Source of the DNA: Ecdyonurus torrentis
Taxonomy: Eukaryota; Arthropoda; Insecta; Ephemeroptera; Heptageniidae
Direction: 5' to 3'
DNA length: 64,000 nt
Assembly: GCA_949318235.1 (NCBI GenBank)
Contig: OX439131.1
Span: forward strand, 13,169,700-13,233,699
Shown here: positions 23,525 through 37,713 of the stretch, one piece after another
Layout: each line of letters begins with the position of its first letter
Position numbering within the stretch: position 1 is the stretch's first letter
The notes under the pieces: generated by a model
The model's database searches: none
The model's input: only the letters and a program-made list of their open reading frames with translations
What the model was told of the DNA's origin: nothing
Program-made: the position numbers and the translations under genes

Positions 23525-25926
23525 GTAAGCTTCGGTAGTACTCGGTAACCTATTGTTACAATCTCTGTTTAATCACCTCAATTATACATACAGTATTTTC
23601 TCTCTCTCTCACACACACTTTTAATTAAATGAAAATGTATTCATTGTGGAAAAACAATAAAAAAATATAACATAAAATACTTTGTTTTATATAATATGAT
23701 TTAATATTATAAATATTTGTTATATAGATCTATTAATATTGTAGTTATATCGATATATAGCTGTACAATTTTTTTTCCTTTGGAAAAATCAAAAACCTTG
23801 TGTCAGAGAGCTATAAAAAAAAAAAAAGTCAATTTTTCTTTCTGTCACAAAAGTCTACCAAAGTTTTAACTAAAATAACAATGATTGTGTCGAACAATGA
23901 AAAAGTTTTTCTGCTCTCTTTTTATCAAACTCTCAAAAAGCTTTTGTAAAACATTATTTAATAATGAGTTATATAAATATAATATCCGTCAAAAAAATAA
24001 ATTTATATGAAATGTAAAGTTTAACTTCTACTTTTTTTTTTTTTTTTTTTTTTTTTTTGGCACCACAAATATATATATATTTTTTCTTTTATTGATGAAA
24101 AAGGAGAAAATGTTTTCAGACTGGAGGGTATTTTTTTTCTTCTTCCATTTCTTTACAATATATAGGACAAGCATCACAATTCTTAAAGTTGCGCTTTCAG
24201 AGAATATTTTCTTTATGTGTGATGGTAATTTTTGTAAAAGCATGATTCAAAATTTTACATGAAATTTTCATTTTATTTCAAACTATTTCTAACTTATAAG
24301 TCATTAATTCTTTGAAAGTGGATTAAACGTTAATTTCCTGCGTGAAATGAAGTCAAATATTGACTCAAATTATAACCTGTGTAACACGTTAAACTATATA
24401 TAAAATTTTAGCTTTAACAAAATTATACACATAAGCTCTTATTTCAGCTATCCTCCTTTTTTTTTTTTTTTTTTTTACAATGAAAATGTTTTTTTCTTGA
24501 GCTTTTGATAGTTGGTAAATTTGTTCAGTGACATGTACATTAACTCTGACTTTACGAGGTATGAATTTTGAGAAGAGTTTTCATAGCGTATATAGTATAG
24601 GAAAAAAGTGGATGCATAGCTTATTTTAGTATATCATATAAGATTTGCAAGAGAGGATGTTAGAAGTTTTATGTTATTAAAAGTTGTGTCGCAGTTGGAT
24701 ATGGAATCAGTGAGGCACATCTCAATCAACCCTGCAAAGAAAAGCTCTGTGAAGCGAGAGAGAGAAAGAGAGAACAGATGCTGTGTGCTCTTCCATCCTA
24801 TTTGCAGCGTGGAGAATGAAGAAAAAGAAGATGAAGAGGAGGAGGAGGAGGAGGTCGACTAAATAAAAAAATTTGAGAGAAATAATTCAGACGAGTCTTT
24901 GTGGCAACTCAATCAGATTTAAAGATTTTTGATATAAACATCGTTGCCATTTTTACATTTATTTTGTTGTTTTAAATTTATAATAATGAATACATTATAT
25001 ATTTTGTCATATTATATTTTAAGAAAATTTTATTAAGATAACAAAATGCAATGTTTGAATCCTTTGCAGTATATTTTTAAAAATACGTGTTTTTTTTATC
25101 TAATTGGAGTAAAAGTTTACAAAAAAGAAAAGAATATAGCTCACCGTTCTAAAGTTTAAGCTAGTCATATCATATTTCATTAATGCAAAAAAAAAAAAAA
25201 AAAAAAAAAAAAGTTTATTTACAGGCTGCAACTTACAACATTTTAAAAATGCTTGTCAAGTTGCATTTACATATTCATTTATTTTTTGTAAATTTGTTCA
25301 GCAATAGCTCAAATACTATTGTTTTCAATTGGAAAAATTATTTTTCTTCGCAAATTTACATATAAATGAATATGTGAATGCATCTTTGAGGCAAAAGAAA
25401 ACATAAAAAAGTGATATCGTAAAGTAAACACATAAAGCAAAAGAAGGAAGAAACAAAGTTAAAGTCTATGTTTATTATTTTTATCTCTAGCTAATTAATC
25501 ACACATTTATTTATTTACTTATAGCATATTTTATTCTACTGACTCTACTAATAATAAATAATAATGGCAAACGCTAACACGCTAAGCGCCTAGAGGGTTA
25601 TGCAACTTTTTAGACGGCACTGAAGAGCGGAAAAACAACCATCCAGGCGCTATTATAGCTTTCCCCTTCTCCTTTACTTGTATTATATTGTACTATATTT
25701 TATGCTGCATAATTTAGAGATAGGTTTTATTGTTTTTATTTTTATTTGGACAGGAACAGAGATACGTACTTTTGTTTTTGTTATTTAATAATTTACCGTC
25801 ATGCTACTACAATGTATTGGACATAAAATAATAATAAAAAAAAACTTCGCCCATGCGCCATGGTATTTAAATCTCAGTTGACGCGATTTAGAGAAATAAT
25901 TCATTAGTCACGTACTCCCTGCCTCT

Positions 25927-25958
<32 letters not shown>

Positions 25959-27594
25959 AAAAAAAGAAAAAGAAGAAGAAGAAGAAGAAGAAGAAGAAAA
26001 AGAAGAATTACTACTAATTACTGAATATTAACGATGTTTCAATTAAAATGAACGTATAATTATGTTTACCTATAATATATATTGGCTGTATATTCCTTAT
26101 TTCTTTCAACTTTTCATGAGAACTATTTTTTTTTTAAAACAGTCAGAAATATATTACATAATAGTATGTATATAATGCTATTATTATATATTGCTTAACG
26201 CTTAACGTTTATAATATTATTTTAATTTTTGGTTAGTTTAATTTCTTTTATTTGTAGTACATAATTTAAAATCTTAGTTTTTATGAATTTATGACTAAAG
26301 TTATGTCATGATAACATTAAAAAAGAAGAGTAAAATCTATTCAAAGAACAATACTATAGTAATAAAAATAATAATAAAAGAACTAAAGCAAGCGATGTTA
26401 GTGTTTAAAAATCAATAAAAAAATATGAATTGTTTGTCCTCTTTTAAACTGCAAAAACATCTAAAGCACTTTAATGTAAATTTAAAATTACTTGATGTTT
26501 TCTTTTAACCTATCGTGCTTTCAATTTTTAAAAAATTGACTTTTTTTTTTCAATTGTCAAAAACTGTACACATTTTTATTCTAGCTGTTACAAAATCTGG
26601 ATGAGTTTTATATTCTTTTCATTTTTGTTTCTATGTTATATAAGATCTTTTTTCCCTATCTCTTTCTCATAAATTTGATGACAACATACAGTAAGTAAAG
26701 TTGGCTCACGTATAGAACCCTTAGAAATGCGTATGTTATACTTCGTGAATTATTCAATGAGTATTCACGATGCTTTATACCTTATACTTTACAAATCGAG
26801 CTTTTTATTACTCTTCTCTCTCTCTTCTTTTCAAGTTTCATTGAAAGATACAGATAACAGTACAGAAAAAAAAAGAAGAAGAAGAAGATGAAGCTTCATC
26901 TCATTGATTTCATTTAGTTTTTACCTGGACCAAGAGAGGCAGCACTATCTATACTTTGCAGGTCAGCTAGGTAATGTGCTAAAAATATCGCTGACTGGTT
27001 TACCAAAACACCAAGAGCATTTTTGCTCAAAGCAAAATAACATTTGGCCTGCCGCAAATAAAAAATTTAACTATAAAATAAAAGCTAATTTTTATTATAA
27101 TGAATGCCTCCCTATGTACGTATATTTCGGAACATTGATTTTTTTTCTTCTTTCTATGTCTGTTACACTTCATAATATATAATATATATATATGTAAATG
27201 TTTAATCAAAGATATGTCATTTTGAAGAAGTAATAAAAATTAAGTAAAAGATTTATTACTGTGAGTGGTTCTTCGCAGCTATATTATTCTTCTCTCTCTT
27301 TCTCTTTCTCTCTGGTCGTAAAACATTTGCAATTATTTCCAAGTCAATTACTCTCTATACGCATGAAGGCAAATTTAAAAAATACAATTATAACATGTAA
27401 AAGATGAAGAACATAAAAATTATTAATTAACGTTGTGTTTTATTGCAATTTCTTTATCTACTTACTACAGCTGATGTCAAAATTCAAGTGAAAATCAATA
27501 AAAAATTGTTTTTCTCCCACAGTACAAATCTCAGTAATTACTTTTAATTTTTTTTAATTATCATTCTACTAAAGGACCGCTTTTTTATTGTTAA
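23525..27594. other. AT-rich desert, no gene seen
   Basis: Poly-T near 24032 and 24459, poly-A near 25186 and an AAG-rich tract at 25927-26006. A small GC-richer patch at 25570-25670 carries GCGCC motifs like those at 23.4 kb. Confidence 0.6.
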
Positions 27595-27825
<231 letters not shown>

Positions 27826-27828
<3 letters not shown>

Positions 27829-30801
27829 TTGGCATATCTACTATAATATACTTGGATTCGTTATTTATATTTTTTAATCATTTAAAATTTCGTACCAGAA
27901 CCTTTTTTTTTTTTTTTTTTTTTTTTTTTGTAACTTTTTTGAGAAAAACACAAACTTAGTTTAAATATACAAAAATATTATATATCAAAACAGAATCTAT
28001 GTACTCAATATTATATTATATAATAGTATACTTTGTATGAAATGCTACATGTTTAAGATCGTCATTAACGCTCTATTGTTATATTTTGGCTCTATTATTC
28101 GTTATGTAAAACCATAAGCTCCATCTTTATCATTATTAAGGAAGTCCTACTGTATCAGAACTACAAATAATTATATCTGTAAGGTAACGATGACATCATC
28201 GTTTTTTTTCTTCTTCTTCGTTTATCCCTTTTTCTAAAATAAATTATATAGGAATCGTTTGGTTATAATATTTGAAAAACAAAAATTTGAAAAATATACT
28301 AAAATTTATCTTCTGTGTCAAGATATCCATCTATCTGACTTTTTATATGTATATACACTATATAAAAACCAGTTAATTTACGTATAAAAATGTTGAAATA
28401 TATTTTCCTAGAAATCATTATAGACAGCTAATGTTGTATATCGGATTTTTGCTTTTAATGAAAAAGGTTGATGGTTATCTGTAACGGTGCGTTGTCTAGA
28501 ATTTCATTTTTTTTTTTTTTTTTACTTCTTCTTTTATAGAGCACGCAACTTAATCTGTTTTTATTGTGTATCATTTGGTGCCGACACTGACGATGTTACC
28601 TATTTGCATATAATTGGTATCATATTTCACATTTTATACCTTAATATGATTTTAAAGTCTATTGATCGTGTATTGTTATGAATTTTATTGACTTGCGGCT
28701 TAGAAAATTTATATGTTTTCCTTATGTGGTTCATATTTTCAAGAAAACTAATTTTCTGTTCATGACATGACATATAAAAAATTGTAATTTTTTTGTAGTT
28801 AAAATAAAATATTCAAATATTGATATTAAATTGAAGATTATTTTTGCAAAAAATGAAATTATTACTGGTTCTATAGTCAGAGACGTTATTATATATTCAT
28901 ATAATTAACTGAGTTAGCCATTGCACCATATTATAAGGTCTTTTATTTCAGTCATTATTATTATATTATTCTAGTGCCCCCCCCCCCCCTCCCCATATTG
29001 TCACGTGAATATAACTAAAACAAAATTTGAGCAATGTATAAAATGACAAACATGATATTCTGCAGTCTTCCTTACATAAATCCCCTAGTAAAAAAAATCG
29101 ACTAGAATGAAATCAATTTTCAGTAGCAACTAGCACCATATTGCAGAGTGCATGTATTATTGCTCCCAACGATCTTGATCGTGTTTCATTACTCTGCGTA
29201 TAGTATGTCCCACGCTACCTGTCTACTCCGCGTGGGAAAAAGAAAATATAGACCCTATATAGTGGTAGCGACATAAAGACAAAAGACAGTATTTAAGAAG
29301 AATAAAAATGATAGTCATACATACGGTGCACTGTTGGATATAAGTACATGTATGTATTATTGTTTATATAACGATATATACAATAGTATATTGTGTACTC
29401 TTGAAAATTATTACCTCATATCTTTAAATAAATTTTATTTTCAGTTTTCAATTTAGAAGCAATTGTTTTAGGAAAGAAACAAACGTTTGGAAGAAAACAA
29501 AGTATTATTTTTTGTTATATTATTGACATGTTTTTTTTTAAAAGTATTTTCCAATTCACTAACATTTTTATTCTTTTTAGAGGTATAATAATTTGAAGTT
29601 CATTTTTTGTATGAAAATAATTTAAAATTAAAAACACACTATTATACAATTTCTAAAGGTGTTTATATCAAAATATATAAATTTCTCACGAACAATATGA
29701 TGCATTTCAGATCATTCTCACTTTCAACATTTTTTTATTTTTATATATAATATTACTGTGAGTGAGTACAAATAAAAGATTAATTATCATGACTGCTGCA
29801 TTACTCTGAAATAACTCTGATGTGAGGCAGGGTATTTCAGTGATGTTATCTACTATATTTGGTGCGACTCTTGGCCCGCTCTTGTTGGCCTTGCTCTTAC
29901 CTACCTTATACGGTCACTTCTCTCTCAGTATTATAATATATACACGCGCAGCTCAAGCTATGTATATAAAACTAACTCTGAGATTTATAATTGATGCATC
30001 AATGCACTTCTTATATAGCTGACATTGTTGCACGTGACTTTATAGCAAATTGCATCACTCCTCATCTTGTTTGTGTGTTGTTTTTTTTCTTCTCTTCTTG
30101 TATTTATTTCAACATCATTTAAGTTACATTTTCAACATCAATTATTTAATTATATCCTTAATCATTTGACATCTGTTATGTCATATTGAAATTGCAATTA
30201 ATTATTATTATTATTAAATTTTTTTTTTTTGCATATTGAAATTTAAAATAATACTGAAATATACATGAAAACTAAATAATACTGCTGTATTTTTTAAAGA
30301 ATAATTTATAATTAAAAATAAAAAGATAAAATCGTATACATATATATAACGCAAAAAATATCATCAGAAATGTATACAGATATTATTCAAACGTTGCTAT
30401 ATTTGTATAAAGAGTTATAGCAGGCACCTTCTTAATAGGGTAATTAATAAGATCCTGAGGTATAGTATTATTTATTATTATATACTATAGTGAGATTTTA
30501 TGAACGTTTGGTATTATTCTTATAATAAAACCATTTATTTAATTAAAGAACTGTCCATTTAATTTAAAATGGGTATATATATCTGTGGGGCGATGTTGTA
30601 AACTATGGAGATCTTCTGATCAAATGGTGGTATACAGTACAAGTTATTACAATAATTATGATACTTAATTTCTATTCATTATAGACTTTATACATATATT
30701 ATATAGTAATACATTGAAGAAAAAAATATTTAATTAATTAATGATTAATTTATTGTTTTAATCAGTGGCATAAAATCATGTTCATGTCAACTTAATACGT
30801 A
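27826..30801. other. AT-rich desert with a short regulatory-looking patch
   Basis: No gene. At 29212-29237 an inverted repeat CCCACGC/GCGTGGG has its right arm ending in CGTGGGAAA, a perfect Su(H)/CSL consensus. C-run at 28978-28990. Confidence 0.5.
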
Positions 30802-30919
30802 CAGCTCTGGCCAAAAGTTTGAGAACAATTTTGTATATAGGCAACCCGCCACCACACTATGCTATCTTTATATATTATGAGAAAACGCTGCGAAAAACTG
30901 CAACTTTTGTCCAGAGCTG
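30802..30919. mobile_element. 118-bp MITE with Tc1-type terminal inverted repeats
   Basis: The ends are CAGCTCTGGCCAAAAGTT and AACTTTTGTCCAGAGCTG (one mismatch), flanked by TA on both sides (30800-30801 and 30920-30921). The ACAGCTCTGGCCAAAAGTT end is a widespread Tc1/mariner terminal sequence. No transposase; a non-autonomous internal-deletion derivative. Confidence 0.88.
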
Positions 30920-31119
30920 TACATAAAGTAAACCAACTTAAAAATAATTACATAAATAAAACTCTAACAATTAACTTAAGATGAATAAGGTAATAAATCT
31001 TATAATTAATATAGCATTTAATTGAACATATAAGCACAAACACGATGAAATTTATATAGAAATATATATTATAAATATGCATATTGCATAATATACAGTA
31101 TAGTTTTGGTTTGAGTACT

Positions 31120-31310
31120 CTACGGATAAAAATAAATACGTAATGATTATTTATGCTAACTCATTTACAGCACAATTTGTTCAATACAGCATAATCTATG
31201 CGATTTTTCATAATAACTATATGTTCATAATAACTCATTCAGTATAATTATTTATGTTATTCTAATTTAGCATAATTAATACCATAATAACATAAATGCA
31301 GCATAAATTA
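31120..31310. repeat. Dispersed repeat rich in GCATAAT/CATAATAAC motifs
   Basis: Begins TACGGATAAAAATAA and carries many copies of TATGCTA, GCATAAT and CATAATAAC. A related copy starts near 44934 and resumes at about 46950 on the far side of the palindrome. Confidence 0.4.
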
Positions 31311-31821
31311 AATATTTTATTCTTTTCATGTAGAAGTACTTTATATAGTTTTAATTATCATATCAGTATTAAGTTTTAATTATAAGTATTCATAATTGTA
31401 ATAATTAAATCTTTTATATTTTACCTTTAGAAATATTTAATAATTTTTAATACCTTATAATGGTTACTCTCACTATTGTAATTAATATTGGATATACTAA
31501 TTTGATATTGAGGTACCGATATCATATACGTATACTCGAATTATTTGAACCAAAAATAATTTAGAAATGACATTTATGTTATAAATTTCATCATTAAATA
31601 CCATATCATTTTCTATATTAATGTTGTATTTGAATGCCCGCATATAAATTGTAATTTGACATTGGTACATGTACTGTACCTGAATGTGGTTATTGTAATT
31701 GTAGAAACAAGGATTTTTTTGAAATATATAATAAAACCTGTTGTTTTTTATGATTACAAACTAAAATCACTGATTTAATATACATAATATATATTATACA
31801 AAATTCGAGGGAAAAAAAATG

Positions 31822-31853
<32 letters not shown>

Positions 31854-31973
31854 GAATAATGCTTATTCAAAAGCTACATATTATATTAATAGTTTTAATA
31901 TAATAACTCTTTTGTTTTCGTGAATGAAAAGAGCGGGTAAAATATTTAAATATTGATGTTTAATGCCAATAAT

Positions 31974-31981
31974 TGACGTCA
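31974..31981. promoter_or_regulatory. Perfect CRE (TGACGTCA)
   Basis: Palindromic CREB/ATF site 120 bases upstream of the GC-rich island at 32.1 kb. Confidence 0.4.
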
Positions 31982-32104
31982 TATATTGGATTGACCACGT
32001 TTGACCTCACAAGCTTCTACATCCACACACACATAGAGTGGTGCATACAATCCCAATATTATATGTGCAGGTAACACAAGGGGTGATCAGCTGTTTGTTG
32101 ATGT

Positions 32105-32235
32105 TGACCATATAAGGCAGGCTGGCTGGCACGACTCTTGGCCGCTGATTCACGTCTCGGAGAGCCGAGGTCACTTCTGACGCGGCCCGCGACCTTGCCG
32201 CGCGCTTTCGCAGACTTTGTCTCCTCAAAATTCGC
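32105..32235. promoter_or_regulatory. GC-rich, CpG-containing island next to a CT tract
   Basis: Contains CGACTCTTGGCCGCTG (a similar CGACTCTTGGCCCGCT lies at 29866), GAGAGCCGAGG and GCGGCCCGCG. It is followed directly by (CT)n at 32253-32335. No ORF of protein-like composition; probable promoter or regulatory island. Confidence 0.35.
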
Positions 32236-32250
32236 AACTTCTCTTCAAAT

Positions 32251-32252
<2 letters not shown>

Positions 32253-32335
<83 letters not shown>
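32253..32335. repeat. (CT)n microsatellite
   Basis: 83 bases of pure CT. Confidence 0.97.
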
Positions 32336-32337
<2 letters not shown>

Positions 32338-33566
32338 CTCATAAACCTAACTTCTTTACAAACAACCTAATAAAGAGATGCACAGCAGTCACAACACTAA
32401 TACAAATACTATACGGTGACAACGCCTTTATAAGTGATGTTTTATTGAACTGAAAATAATAAATCATTAATCAAATATATTTGTATTGACAAATTTTGAA
32501 CATAAAAAGATTTATTATCTTCTGAATACATAAAATCTAAGTGAAAACAGCAATTTATATATATATTGCATATTATTATTTAGTGCAATAAAACAATAAG
32601 CTGACAAAAGTATTATTATTATTATTTATTCACAATGAAAACAAATTACATCACTTAGCAAACAATATTTCTCAACTCAAACAACTGTCATGGCGCCAAT
32701 AAAAGTCTTATAAAGTATTTCTGAACGATCTCAAATTATATAGATTAATTGTTAGATGTCTAATGTTATACACCATAAATTTGCATTTTTTTTTATCCGG
32801 TGACATGAAGGTATGGAAAGTAGTTTGTTCAAGGTACAGGTTTTTATTTTTCGTTTTATTATTATTATTTTTTTTATTATTTTTTTTTTATTTAGTGATG
32901 CCAGATAATGGATGGTAACCTGAAACTTCGAAGCATCGTGATTTAGAGAGAGCTGAATGCATGCATGCTTGATTTTTTTTTTTTTTTTTTAATCACTAAA
33001 CATATAACAACGTTTATCAAAATTTAAAATAGTTGTCAACCGCTTATATATTAGAAATTAAACAACACCAAAACATTCGTTTAAACTTTCTTTTTAATAT
33101 TGTTTCCGAGGTTCTTCGAATAATTTTATTAAAAAATATATTTTCACTGATTTATTTTATTTTGTTTTAAAAATTTCTTCTAAAATCGTTCACAAGTTGA
33201 TTTATGTTGTTTTGTTTTACTGGAAAAAATGCGTCTATAAATAGTATATTTTAATATAATATGTATATAAAGGTATTTGAGAAATTTTGAATGTTTTGAT
33301 CAAATCGATCAACATTCCTATATAGTAAGCTCAAAGCTGGTTACGACGACTGGTGACCCCTGAGTGACACGCGCGCAATTCTAGTGACGTCATGTCTTCG
33401 ATATATGACGAGTATATTGTGTGTTGCAATTTTACATTTGTTTTCAATAAAATCTTTTCATTTTAAACTCATGAAAGTACGTATACATACATAATATTTA
33501 TATAGTAAAATTAGTGTATATATAGTAAACATTTAACAATAGAGTAATATAAGAATACAATAATTA
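32336..33566. other. AT-rich desert with one CRE
   Basis: No gene. A perfect TGACGTCA lies at 33385-33392 in a short GC-richer patch (33335-33410) with a GACACGCGCGC motif. Confidence 0.5.
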
Positions 33567-33705
33567 ATGATCATCGTAAACCCTGTTTTAAAGCAAAAAA
33601 AAAAAAAAAAAAAAAAAAAAAGACGTTCACCTATATTGCTTTTTAAATAGAATTGCGTTTTTTTTTTTTTTTTTTGAGCAAGGGAACAGGGTTTGCGAAT
33701 ATTAT
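33567..33705. mobile_element. 139-bp MITE, copy A of a family with TIR core GTAAACCCTGTT
   Basis: Left end ATGATCATCGTAAACCCTG; right end, reverse-complemented, ATAATATTCGCAAACCCTG. TA flanks at 33565-33566 and 33706-33707. The middle is A and T homopolymer. The same TIR core bounds the element at 62577-62684. Confidence 0.75.
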
Positions 33706-34234
33706 TATTATATTATCATTTTAATATTTTATAATGCCAAATTCTAAATATAATTTGAAAAAAAAAAATAAATAAAAATAAAGTTATTTTTTATGTAAGT
33801 ATAACAAACATTGAAACTTGTATTTTTATAATAATATCCTGAGCCATAAATTTAATAAAGAATAAAGTCTATATCAAGATATCATAGTCTTTATATTTTA
33901 TATAAATTATTGATAAGTGCTCCTCTTGCAAAATAAATAACTAAATAGAATAATATGAACGTCAATTATTTGAAGTAATTTACTTAAAAATTGCACAATC
34001 TTCCCTATATAAAGTAAGAATATTATCCTCGCGTCCACATGCATTTTAATTTTATGTACTCATGTACCATAAATTTCCCAATATGTAATTATAAAACTTG
34101 ATGCTTATTGCATGATGTTTATATATGTACAGTAGTAACTGTGTTTTAGAAGAGGTTATAATAATTATACATCAACTTTGAATTATACTCTTTGTGTCAA
34201 ATTCTGTTTCTAAATTTAACTTTCCATAGCAAAA

Positions 34235-34357
<123 letters not shown>

Positions 34358-34824
34358 TAAAAATTTCATCTATGTTCATCATACTGTATTATTTATTCTT
34401 GCTATTTTTTTTAATGAATAGAAATTAGTGTATACCATCAATTCTTCATAAAAAAATCATCATAACAGTGTGCAAAATTTAAACAAATGTAAGCTAGTGT
34501 AACCGAGACAATATAATGTATTATTAAAAGTTATATAAATAAAATAGATATTTTATTTTGTGAGGTCTATACAGTTGTTGAACTATGAATAACATTTTCT
34601 CACGCGGTTTTTACGCGAGCGTGTCTAATTTAATTTCTCTCTTGATAAATTTCGTAATATGTGGTCATCTGTGGCAAGTGCAATAAACATTTTTCCTCCT
34701 AACTTATATTAATTTAGATCGCGGTGAAGGAAAGAGTAAAATAGGGGGATTGAGGGGAAATATAGCTGCAAGGTAGAGACACATTGATTGCGGCATATGA
34801 GAAAGAAAGAAGAAATATATTATA

Positions 34825-34915
34825 TATATATCGAGGGATTTGAACGCGTGTCGTAAAACTTTAAGGTAATCAAAATCTGACTGCTTATTGCGTCTATACA
34901 ACAATCGGCGCCTTC
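34825..34915 (-). repeat. tRNA-like relic (possible SINE head)
   Basis: On the minus strand a good pol III B-box (GCGTTCAAATCCC) lies about 50 bases after a weak A-box-like stretch (GTTGTATAGACGC). The acceptor stem does not close, so it is not a working tRNA. Confidence 0.3.
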
Positions 34916-35984
34916 ATAACAATTGCCCAGGTTGTTTTATTGCTCTCTTTTGTGGTAACCATTAAATAAAAATACAGCCTAAACCTTTTATATTAAGAAA
35001 AAAAAAATCTTTTCAAAATTTATATGGTCCTATTTTTTCTTCTTCTTGATCTTACCTGTGTAAGAGTTCAGTGACCTTCTTTTTCATCCATATAGTGCAT
35101 TCTGCTTCAGAAATAATTATACTCTTTCAACTATTTTTAATAAATAGATCTAATTAATCGTTGCTCTCTAAGCATTATTGCTTAAAAATAAGTTAATTGA
35201 TGTTTCTTTTGACGAGCAAATTACAAAATAAGAATTTTTACGGAGCCCGTAACTGATTTTTTCTTTCTTTTTTCCAGGATACGATTTTATATTAATTTCC
35301 TCTCTGCTTACTGCTATGTTTTTACTAACACCAATTGATTACAATTTATGAATTTAAAATTTCTGGGACTGAATAATTTTCTAACATAAGTAAGTAGTGC
35401 TTTAGTAATGTAGCCTATTGCCTATTCGTATGTTAATAATACCATTATAATACTTTAAAAAAAAAGACTTTAAAAGTTTTTCGTTATTATTATTAGAAAG
35501 GAATTTCTTATTTTTATTATGTACTGTATACTAAAATATTTTATGTAATTATTTAAAAAAATAAAGTAGAAAGAAGAGAAGAAAATGTTTATTTTTTATT
35601 ATTATTATAGGTAGAAAGACAAATTATTTATACAGATATTTGTCGTAATTTATTATTATTTAAACTTTAAACTTATTTTAACGAATAAGACCTATTATTA
35701 TCATGAAGATGAACCTTTACAAAATAAAAGAATTTTTCCTTGTGTGAGCAAATTCTTGGTTTTTATTCTTTTATGTAAGGACTATATGTTACGTAATTAT
35801 ACATTTAACTTATTATTCTGCAAGCTTGCAAAAAAAAAAATAATAATTTATTTATTTTTATTACAATCAATGGCATAATAACAAAAATGCATACTGTAAT
35901 TCAAATTATTTTCCAACAAATTTTATGGCAAAATATTTTTTTTTCCTTAACTCTTTTATTTTGTTTGCTGATTGCAGAGTGCAT

Positions 35985-36154
35985 TTTGTTGCTAAAAAAT
36001 CCCCCAAGTTGATATTGATTGCGGGTGGCTGCTCTCCCGTGCGATGCGCGCGCAGTGCAAAGTTGAAGCGCCCACGCCGCCGCCGCCAAACAGGAATGCG
36101 GTCTACCTGGCCTTGAGCCCTTCGAGGAGGGAGGCAAGTCAGCGAGCCAGCCAG
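35985..36154 (+). promoter_or_regulatory. GC-rich island, possible noncoding first exon
   Basis: The strongest GC and CpG enrichment in the desert (GATGCGCGCGCAGTG, CGCCGCCGCCG). It ends in a good donor CCAG/gtaaaa (gt at 36155). Short frames run through it but none resembles a known protein. Confidence 0.4.
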
Positions 36155-36399
36155 GTAAAACTAAACGCCGCCTACACGTTCACCACGAAACACAGACGCT
36201 TATTGCACTTTGCAAATTATTTCTGTCTATTCAATATTTTAGTTTCTGACACTGTGAGAGAAATATAAGTCTCCGCAGCAAAGATTATCAATTGTTCCGC
36301 TCAACTTTGCAATCCAATTTTACTTTTATTTTCTTTCCATTTTATTATATTCATATCAATCATATCAAATACTAATATATATAATATGTAATTTGAATT

Positions 36400-36401
<2 letters not shown>

Positions 36402-36472
<71 letters not shown>
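36402..36472. repeat. (GA)n microsatellite
   Basis: 71 bases of pure GA. Confidence 0.97.
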
Positions 36473-36476
<4 letters not shown>

Positions 36477-36739
36477 GAGAGCTTGTGACTCAAAATTTTA
36501 AACTGCATTCAAAAGTCTCAAAATAATATAATAGATATATACTGTTAACTCGATTCACAATTCTATTTTACTATGAATTAATCATAATAAAAAGATCTGA
36601 ATTTAAAATTTTGATAATGTTGTTCTCAATAAAGGAAATGCAATTTAAATAATATAATATGTAGGGTTCCATTTCTACTACAAAATTATGCACTTCAACA
36701 AAAATGTTCGTTACTTTTTTCTTCCTTCCTTCCTTCCAA

Positions 36740-36770
<31 letters not shown>

Positions 36771-36895
36771 ACACACCTCAACAGTATTCACTGTTACACT
36801 CTGCATTTATAAAAATAGACGCTGCTGGGCTCAGAAAAATATTTGTTAGTTTCTTCTTCAGTATTGTTCCCCAAAAAAAGAGGGTACGGCATCCG

Positions 36896-36929
<34 letters not shown>

Positions 36930-37677
36930 GCAGAGAGGAGGGTGCAGTTAGTACTGCAGGTAAAAATATTCCAAGATAATCTGCATTATTTAAGCTGGGA
37001 AGTACAGTACGCTGGCAAACATTTTTATTATTATTGCTACTTTTTTTCTGCAATGAAAGAGAAGGCTTTTGGTAACTGCAAACTATAACAATTGATTTTA
37101 CACCGTTCAGAGTTTCTCTATTTCCTTTCCAACAAAAAAGTTTTATCGCCCACTACAGGAAAATTTACATGACTATTGACATAAAACTCTCTTCAACGAC
37201 TAAAAAAAATATATTTTGATTTCTGTTGTGCAAATTACTATAATTGTTATCTCCGTAAAATTCCACTTCAAATAATAACAAAATAGAAACTTAAAAATGT
37301 TTTAAAGCTTCAAGAGGCTGTTTTTATGTATACTGAATATATTAAAATCCAAAAGTTTTAAATTTTAGTCGTTGTGACAGAAATAAGGGGTTTCGTTTTT
37401 GTAACACTGAAATTGATGAAACTGAAGTCAATATTCATAAAATAATAATAATAATAAAGCGAAAATAAATTAATAAAAATGAAAACAATTGCCAACATTT
37501 CAAAGAAAAAAACAAAACAAATAATAAGAGAGTTTGTAATTTATCGCTTATTTTACAAGAGCGGTCAGAAAAATAAGCTTTCATGCTACTCTGTTAACGT
37601 AGTGATCCTGCGAGCCAAAGATCTAGGTTTGACTCCCATATAGTTGATTGGAGCTGCTTTTACTACGTATTTTTTGC

Positions 37678-37713
<36 letters not shown>

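Noticed and set aside
26920..27060. Segment resembling the mitochondrial 16S pattern (GGTTTACCAAAACACC ... GGCCTGCC), i.e. a possible numt
   Set aside because: The resemblance covers only two short blocks at about the right spacing. It cannot be told from chance by eye; an alignment to the species' 16S gene would decide.
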